Shown: piece after piece, positions 56,106-64,000 of the stretch
How the letters are laid out: each line of letters begins with the position of its first letter
Position numbering within the stretch: position 1 is the stretch's first letter
Source: Trissonchulus latispiculum
Lineage: Eukaryota > Nematoda > Enoplea > Enoplida > Ironidae
Reading direction: 5' to 3'
DNA length: 64,000 bases
Assembly (NCBI GenBank): GCA_030248195.1
Contig: JASAND010020876.1
Coordinates: 1-64,000 of the forward strand
Made by a program: the position numbers and the translations under genes
The notes under the pieces: model-generated
The model's database searches: none
What the model was told of the DNA's origin: nothing
What the model saw: the letters and a program-made list of their open reading frames with translations, nothing else

Positions 56106-57825
56106 AGAAGCGTCCTGGTATAAGACTTAAGGAAGTCTAATCAGAATCGAATATCGAAAACGTAAAACTTCTTTTTATTTAAATTGCTCATGAAAAACTG
56201 TAACATATGATACTTCAGTTGAATTGAGCTAACAATTGATCCCCAGATAAAGTTTCAGTTTAAGCAGATCCAAGTTAGTATCTACTTTAAAAAGGGCAAG
56301 TTCCTGAATCTTTTTCGGAACAAAAATTAATACTGAAACCTAAGGCTGTTATCAGTCTTATCAGCAATGCGTTCAGCAAGCCATGAAACAGTACCTACAC
56401 CTTTTAGATTGACGATAGTGGTGATTCAAATCATTTCATTATAAGACAAGATTTTTGTGCTAATAAAAGGAATGACTAAGCAAACACAGACGTCAGGCGA
56501 GCCAGCTGTAGCTGTAACCTAACTGGCCTATGTTTAGTCATTAATGTCCTTGGTTAGCAAAAACCCTCTACACGCCTAAGCAATATGTTTTATTACTCCG
56601 GTAAAGTGAAAGGAAGGGGAAAATTCAGAGGGGATGAAGTCAACAAGAAGAAAACATGCGAAAAGAAGAATGGGAGAAAAGCTAGTAGTCCGGCTTTAAG
56701 GCTGATGCTGGCTGAATCAATTCAGCTAGCACAGAAAATACCAGTCTGAACATTCAAAAGCGTACACACTGGTGGAGTTTAGTAGGTAGAGGATGCAGAC
56801 TGAAATGGATAGCCCAGAGTAGAGTAGTGCACTTTCAATTCACCGTGTTTACAGAAGTCATACATTGCTGGATAGCATCTGTGATTACGTATACAATATT
56901 GTGAGCACTTTATGTGATCGCATTAGACTCCCTAGTGTGAGTGCAAAAAGGGGGGAACGGATGACTTGAATTTGCAGACTGGCAGACAATGCAAAAGTGC
57001 CATAAGTTTTTGAGGTCTTCTTGGAGGGGCGTAAATTTTTCACACATAAGAGTGCATTAAGTCTAATTCAGACCTAGTTAGTCAAGACTAGTTTTTACAA
57101 CACAAACTGTTCAGAAGTTAACCGTAGGATGACATTGAAATAACATTGATCTAACGGACTGATTAGCGTAATCATGATCGGGGCAGAAAATGGAATTACA
57201 CGATTAGCGTTTATCGTAAACAAATAAACAACCATGGCGCTGTAAAATATTCAAAATGTCAAACAATGTTATAATCAAAAAGTGTCTGCATCTGCGTTCC
57301 TCTCTTTTGACAGATTTTAGTATTGAAAATGTGTAAATTTTAATGACGTATTCTTTGTTGGAATAGAAATTTTGCAAATTATATTTTGATTGTTCTAATA
57401 ACTAACTAAATAACTAGTTCTAGTTGTAACCATAGGTACAGTTTTAAGTAATAATAATAATAATTTAATAATTAGAGGTGAATGTAGCTAAAAGGATTAC
57501 GGTAGGTAGTGACATTTAGATGGATTTGATGTTCTTATCTTTTTATATTATTTTGACTTGTTCTGTCTCTTTAAGAGTTTCTTAGCCAAAACATTGCTCC
57601 AAGAATAGAGTTAGACTTTGATCTTAAGTTGATGTAAAAGTGAAGCTGAATTGTTAAACCAGTCTTAAATTGTGTTGCGATGGAATAAAGTTTGACCAAG
57701 TGTCTGGTTGGGAAGGCTTCTCTCTTAGGCTGCTAAGTTGAGCAGCTGTTATATAACTCGACCGTAACCATTGAACTAGACTATTTTCTGAGTTTCTGAC
57801 CCGAAGGCCGGTGGAAGTTGGACAT
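56106..57825. other. Intergenic region, no gene seen
   Basis: Only diffuse AT-rich sequence and a short (TAA)n run near 57450. No supported gene or repeat family. Confidence 0.4.
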
Positions 57826-58106
57826 TGCGAAAGGATAACTTAATTTTTTTAACTCTTTTCGCGAATGCAGAGAGTTAATTTTAACTTTCCCAATTTTAAC
57901 TCTTTTAACTCTTTTCGCGAATGCACAATAATTTAACTCTGCCAGTTTTAACTCTTGTAACTCTTTGATTTTTAACCCTGCAGAGTTAAAGGAGTTAAAA
58001 ACGGGCAGAGTTAAATTTAACCGTGCGCATTCATGAAAAGGGTTAAAAGAGTTAATTTTAACTCTACTCTACTCTACTCTACTCTAGCCATTCGCGAAAA
58101 GGCCCT
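57826..58106. mobile_element. Foldback element built of gagttaaaa words
   Basis: Near its ends are cattgcgaaaggataac and gccattcgcgaaaaggccc. Inside, ttaactcttttcgcgaatgc occurs repeatedly on the left and its inverse words (gagttaaaagag) on the right. A (TCTAC)n run of about four units lies at 58065-58087. Confidence 0.7.
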
Positions 58107-58399
58107 TGGATACATGCATACGTGCATACTCGGAATGACTAAATTTATACCATAATATTGCGGGAGCATCTGGAATCATTTCCCTTGGATTTTCAACCAC
58201 CCATGCTTGAGCCATTCGCTTTAAGCTAAGATTCTGTTTTGTCGGACCTCACTGACGTTCAGTAGGATGCAACCTCCATTCAGGTGGATCTGATGGACAA
58301 CCGCCGGAAAGGAGTACTGTACCAAGGTTTCTTCACAATTCCGTTAGAACAACGCAGTTGTTTTCGAAACCTGACAGGCCCAAAAACCGAGTCAATCTA

Positions 58400-60720
58400 A
58401 GCGCGTCACAATCAGCACCTACTGACATAAATACTGCCCCATTTTAGGGTCGACAATTTCCTCAATCTGGTCGTCAAAGGTTGTTGTCAAAATTGTATCC
58501 AACCAAATAAAGATTTTATGTTTAGGGATTGGATCTTCTAAACTGATAGCACCCGCTAATTGATTAGCGTCTACGGTAGCTGCCTGTTTCTGACCAAAAC
58601 AATCACTCCGAATCTTTTCCAAGTCCATCACGATGTATCTCCCTTGCAGCATTTCCCTCAAAGACTTTTCAACATGTCCTCTAAAACTAAAAATGGATGT
58701 GATGCCCTGTTTCTGGCAATATTCATTAATTAGCCATTGTCACCGTAATAGGTATTCTGGGATCACACCTGGTTTCGAGGTGACAAGCTGCGATACCTCA
58801 GTCACTGCAACTTCTGAGAATTCCCAAGATAAATTAAAACTAGTTTCCCTCCATCTACTGACCATGCTTTCTATCTGACATTGACTGAAAAAATAGCAGC
58901 TATCCTCACGAAAAGGTCACTCTCCTCATCGATCTTTTCCAGCTGATTTACACGCTTCCAATGATCCTTCCACGCTTCCTGCCTGAGGAGGTAATTTATG
59001 TCCAAGAGCCTCCTCCAGGTCAAAATCACGGTATTCCCCATCAGATTCTTCCTCTACAGCTTGCTGTTGCTGCGCCTCTTTCTCCAAACCTTTCTCTCGC
59101 CGATTCCGATTTCGTCTTTGTCGAATTAAGGCATCTCTGTGTTCCTTTGTAGGAGCTTTCTCATAGGTCTAGAAACACAGTTTTTCATTATCGCTCCAGC
59201 TTCCATGACTACGTTGGGCATCTTTTAGTAGGCTTTTGGGTAATTGAACGATTGGTGCTGGAATAGATTTGCGATTTAATTGCATTCTTAAATGTGATTT
59301 GATGTTGTCCCGTCCGCTTTCGTTTCTAAACCAGGCAACTGCCGTTGCATTAAAATAGGTTGTTTACTATTTGCTTCAATTGGTTCTGCTTGTTTCAGTG
59401 TGTTCTATTATACAGTGACGGACAGTTGCATTATTATTCGTAGCTGCGGTATCATGCTTATCATAGGTACGTACAACATTATCATCACCAAGAGCAGTTG
59501 GATCGTCAATGTCAATTTCCAACTCCTCAAAGGTCACGGGATCAATATCAGGAAGCAATTTTAGACGATTCACACATGAATAATTTTACTATTGTCTCTC
59601 CTTTTCATATTTAACAAACGTTTCACAACAAATGACGGGACAAAACCTCAGTTATTCTGTGAGGTCCGTCGTATTTAGAAGCTCGCTTAGCCATTCTACC
59701 CGTTGGCTGAGGGACTGGGCTGAGGTACTTGAGTTATATTTCGCATTACAATTTGATGCAAATATTTTATACGTATGTACACGTTTATAGTACCTTTGTT
59801 GAACAAGGTCCGCTTTATCAGCTATAATTTGAGTAATAATATGCCAGTTTTAAGTTAAAGTACGACTTTAAGAAGTCTTGTAATTTGCCAAAGAAGAATT
59901 TACCATTTCTGGCTTATCCGGAATTTAAAACAATAAATCCTCCGGAACGTCTGCATCCCGACCAAACAGTTGAAAAATTTCGTATAGTTGAACGTAGTGG
60001 AGGCATGCATAGCACATGCAAGTTTAACATTCCAATCACGTTGGTCAATATCTACGTACTTTTTAGCAATTTCCCGTATAGTACCGTTTATCCGTTCACT
60101 AGGCCATTCGACTGGGGGTGCTACACAGTAGTACGTAATTTCTTTGTACCCTTCAATTTAAACAAAGCAGTTATTACTTCCGCTTTGAAAATTTGGACCT
60201 TGGTCCGATATCACCTCAATAGGTACCCCGTATCGCAAAATAAATTCATTTAAAACACCCGTATTAACGTTTCGGCCTTTTCATTTCGTAGGAGCCAGGC
60301 TTCTGCCCAAGGGGTAAGCTGATCAATTATTACCAAAACACAAACATTCTGCATTTCGCTTGTCGGAACGTGCATAACGTCTACATAAACTCCTTAAAAT
60401 GGTTTAGTTACTGGTGGATAAATTTTCATAAGAGATTGAGGGTGCTTCTGTCCTATCGTAAATTTACCACAAACAATACAATTACGTATAAACAACTTAA
60501 CATCCGTAAGTAAACTAAGGCCAGTAATATCTAGTTGCAACTTTATAGGGAATTCGAGGTACACCCTGATGACCACCAGTGTCAATTGTAGAATGGTATT
60601 GTTCAAGAATATAATTACGAAATTTTCTTGGAATGCAAGTTGAACGTGCAGAACCCGTTTTAAGTCTTGCGTGAATATCAGTACGATATCGATAAAATAT
60701 AAATCGGTTGAATATATGGC
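58400..60720 (-). pseudogene. LTR-retrotransposon integrase and downstream relic
   Basis: Read on the minus strand from about 60720. The integrase zinc-binding region (DTGGHQGVPRIPYKVATRYY, then FIRNCIVCGKF) is followed by the rve core (VIIDQLTPWAEAW, GVPIEVISDQGPNF, later REIAKKYVDIDQRDW) in alternating frames with stops. Below 59900 the frames DIDPVTFEELEIDIDDP (59573) and RGHVEKSLREMLQGRYIV (58661) have real-protein character, but I cannot assign them; they are presumably the 3' part of the same element. The integrase N-terminus is cut at about 60705 by the foldback element that follows. Confidence 0.75.
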
Positions 60721-62895
60721 AGTTACGTTGACCATTCCCGCTGCGAACAGCAAAGTAAAAACTAATCGTTCGAAATTGAATTCTACAGGATATTTCATAA
60801 TGCTTTTGTGTTGAATTTGTTTATTATTTTATGAAATACGATATGCAACTTATTAAAAGAATAATATATGCGCAAAACATAAGAGATTAGTGCGAAATTT
60901 TCTAAATTAGTTTTCTCATAAATGCTTCAACCAAAGTCGTTCAAATTTTGCATGTACGTTATTGGAAAGGTTAAGTATTTAGTTTTTGTTGAAAACGTAT
61001 ATTCAGTGAAATTGTGATTTTCAAAGATTTTGAACATTAAAATTTTCAAAATTGCATAAATCGAGAAACTGAAACTGAAGAAATTTCCCCTGCGTTAGGT
61101 TTATTTATACATTTGTGCAAAATTTGAGCTAATTTCATTCAGCCGTCAATGAATGACACCGTTTTGAAAATTTAAAGTTATCCTTGTTGTGTAGGTGGCA
61201 AGCCAAGCACTGGATTCTTCAAATTCCACATACTGCTACTATGTAACACCAGCTACCACTGCTGAAAATTTGAAATGGATTGGTTGAAAATTGGACTCAA
61301 GAGAACCGTTCCCGGTAATACAAGCGTCCCCTTAAGATTTTGTATAGTAGATAAGGAATTCTCAAACTTTATGGTCTTTACGCAGTGATTTTGACAATTC
61401 TTCACTTTAGTGCTTTATGCCGAGTTAAGTTTATTGCCAAACTTAGAAAGTTTATACCAGATCTAACTATGCTTTTTCCTATTTATTAAACGTAAGGCAG
61501 TCCCAGAAATAGGAAAAGAAAGATTTTTATGTAAAGAACGTTTTGGAAAAGTCGAATAACCTCGTTTATGACATCTTCAAATACATTCCACATTTGATCA
61601 ACGGTCAAACATGAATCAGACAAATAATGTCAATTTGTATGCAACAGTGTCCAGATAATCTTAGCGTTCCGATGACATGGTGACTGAGTACATGTATTCT
61701 AAAACCAACCATATACGTGCTGACTATTGATTCAGCTAATACGTCTACTCTGTTAAGGGGACGCTTGCATTAAAAAGAACGGTTATCCTGAGTTTATTTT
61801 CCAACGAATCCATTTAAAACTTTCAGCAGAGGTCGTTGGTGTTGAATGCTAGCAATATATAGAATTCGAATAATCCAGTGCATGGCTTGCGATTTACACT
61901 AAAGGGAAAAGCTGGAATTTTCAAAACGGTGTCACTCATTAACGGCTGACTGAAATTAGCTCAAATTTTGCACAAATGTGTACATAAACCTAACGCAGGG
62001 ACAATTTTTTCAGTTTATCGATTTATGAAGTTTTGAGTGTTTTATGAATATTCGAAAACTTTGAAAGTCAATTTCTCACGGAATAAACTATTTAAACAAG
62101 ATCTAAAAAATTGCTCCTGCGTACCCGTTGTAGAATATAGGACATAATCTGTGTGTTAAGCCTAAGTATACGGTAGATGAGTTTGAACCTAAAATTGAAT
62201 ATTTCATGAACGATCAAGATAAAATTATCATTAGCTAATTTTGTGGCTCAAATATGACTCATGAATGTGAACTAGTTCAAGATGGCGGAACACAGTCAGT
62301 TGGGGTTGTTCCGTACTGCGGGTAGGTTGGCCGAGTAGTGAACACATGTCTGCCATTTTGTAGTGCGAGGTAGAGTTGTTCTTTTTATTTCATGCCCGAA
62401 ATATAACTTTGAGCTGTTTGTATTATTTTCCATGGTTACTGAAATAAATATCAGTTTGTAGAGAATCTTTTTAGTTTTCCTAGTGATCTTGAATGCGCAG
62501 CGAGCACGACGCAACAATTCTTTATTTGACGTTCGGACATCACACACCTTTGACAACAACTTGCAATCTAACGGTCTGTCCAGTTGTGAATCTAGCACCA
62601 GGGTTTCATACCCGACACCGTCAAATAAACGTGCATGCAAAATTTAAACGAGTTTGGTCGCAGAATTTATGAGAAAATCAAAATGAAAATTTTCGCACTA
62701 ATCAGTTCAGTTTTGTGCAAATATTATGCTTTAAATAAGTAGCACAGTGTATTTCATAAAACAATGAACAAATCCAACACAAAAGCATCATTATAAACCC
62801 TGTAGAATTCATTTTCGAACTATTGATTTTTACATTGCCATTTGCAATGGGAATGGTGAACGTACCTTTGTCATATATTCAACCGCCTGTAACGT
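60705..62895. mobile_element. Large inverted-repeat element interrupting an integrase relic
   Basis: The left arm 60705-61340 begins cggttgaatatatgg. Its inverse runs from about 61750 to 62895, with roughly 80 percent similarity by eye. The right arm is about 500 bp longer because of an insertion around 62085-62640. The central 400 bp has no coding sequence. Sequences such as caagcgtccccttaag and cttaaggggacgcttg mark the inner ends. Confidence 0.72.
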
Positions 62896-63257
62896 TTGAT
62901 AGAAACCACGTAGAAATGAGATATGCGCATCGTTGTAAAGCCCATTTTACGCTCTTTAACGCTGTGGATTCAATTTACCATGTGAAGTTTAAATAATATT
63001 TTGATTTTCTTAGCCATTCCGGTACCTATCCAATCCTGGAGCCGAAATTTTGTCACAAGATAACCCTCCAGCCAGACTAGACTCACTTAGGCTTTTTTCA
63101 AAATTGAACAATCGGTCCAAATCTTATATCAATAATCCCGATAATGCAAGCGCTACCTTAAGGTTGTAGTACTACAACCGGGCTGGACTGCTTTTTATCA
63201 TGTTTTACATCAAATGCGCTTGCCTGCAACGTTGTGGGCATAGGATAACGTGGGGGG
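62896..63257. other. Short region without a gene
   Basis: Nothing recognised apart from a possible trace of the neighbouring element near 63150 (gcaagcgctaccttaagg). Confidence 0.35.
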
Positions 63258-63595
63258 AATGGGGGGGGTGCAGACCCCCCCAGACCGACAAAAAACGGGT
63301 AGACCCCCTCAGCGAAAAGGGAAAAAGGGCAGACCCTCTCGTCCAGACAGGAAAAAGGGTAGACCCCTCAGCGATTTCTACCAAAAATAGGTAATTTTTT
63401 AGCAAATTTCAGCGATTTTTTCAAAAAATTTCTTTAAAATCGCTAAAAACTGTCATTTTTTACTAATTTTTGATCAAAAACGTTAAAAACTCGCAAGTTT
63501 TGCTAATTTCGGGGCAGACCCCCTTAAAATTTTGGAATTTGTCAGGGGTAGACCCCTCGCCGAGGTCGGGGTAGACCCCCCCAGAATCGGACCCC
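63258..63595. repeat. Interspersed gggtagacccc minisatellite
   Basis: The word gg(t/c)agacccc recurs about seven times, at about 30-40 bp intervals at first and then after a 150-bp AT-rich gap. Each word is itself a near-palindrome (gggg-tagac-cccc type), giving a compact structured block. Confidence 0.7.
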
Positions 63596-64000
63596 GTGTT
63601 AATGTATGGTTGTGGGTGCTGGATTACCGTCTACACAAAAGGAAATATATTAAAAGCTTTGAATTTAAATATCTCCTTCATTCCATTATGAATTTGTTTG
63701 AAATTTTCCATGTGCAAGCTTTATTAATTTATACACTCAGGCCGTTTTTATAGTTTTTCGTAAAAGTGCATTTCGATTTTTTGCTTATTTTGAAATATTG
63801 TAAATTCTATATCCTGCTACTGCGTTGTTTCAAAAACAAAGAAAACCGCCTGAGCGTATGTAGATATAAGGCATGTCTGGAAGATTTGGTCAAGTTTGGT
63901 TGAAGCAGTGGCGAGAAAATCAAAAACAAAGAATTTGCAACTTTTCATTGTTTGCTTTGTTTTTAGGAATTCGCTATCATTCAATCAGCCGCATAGTGGT
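63596..64000. other. Right end of the window, no gene seen
   Basis: AT-rich sequence without a supported feature. Confidence 0.35.

Overview
This is a eukaryotic (metazoan) window. Genes are split by AT-rich introns with GT-AG borders, and there are TATA and AATAAA signals, tRNA-derived SINEs, and hAT, Penelope-like and Ty3/Gypsy-type elements. The gene set points to an invertebrate: two Cys-loop receptor subunits, betaine-homocysteine methyltransferase, a Ly6/quiver protein and GIPC. A flatworm or other spiralian is possible, but I cannot fix the phylum from the sequence.

Layout. 1-2345 (minus) is an intronless reading frame with no stop inside the window. It ends, at the window edge, in a DEDDy 3'-5' exonuclease-like domain. 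About 3.1-8.1 kb (minus) is a badly eroded Gypsy-type pol relic. From 2.96 to 9.43 kb the plus strand carries about 25 small perfect stem-loops that nearly all share the loop GTAA or GTAAG; this is the strongest unexplained signal in the window. 9.57-15.17 kb and 21.25-24.09 kb (plus) are tandem paralogous Cys-loop channel genes of five exons each (about 429 and 430 aa), with an unusual pore helix. 27.57-28.08 kb holds the last two exons of a gene I cannot name. 29.45-31.38 kb is a Penelope-like element with two 189-bp direct terminal repeats and a broken catalytic motif. 33.67-38.03 kb (plus) is a seven-exon BHMT gene with a TATA box. 40.47-42.11 kb (minus) is a three-exon Ly6/quiver gene. 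51.78-55.51 kb (minus) is an eight-exon GIPC gene. 58.4-60.7 kb (minus) is another retroelement integrase relic.

The rest is dominated by palindromic (foldback) elements of at least eight unrelated families, at about 10.1-13.3, 18.7, 31.4-32.3, 38.3-39.1, 47.2-48.0, 48.5-48.8, 50.3-51.5, 57.8-58.1 and 60.7-62.9 kb. There are also three copies of a GGCCGG-rich non-autonomous hAT element with 8-bp target duplications, SINEs and microsatellites. The five recognised host genes show no operon-like relationship. The two channel genes are a local duplication and could encode subunits of one receptor. Gene models were built by hand from splice sites and reading phase.
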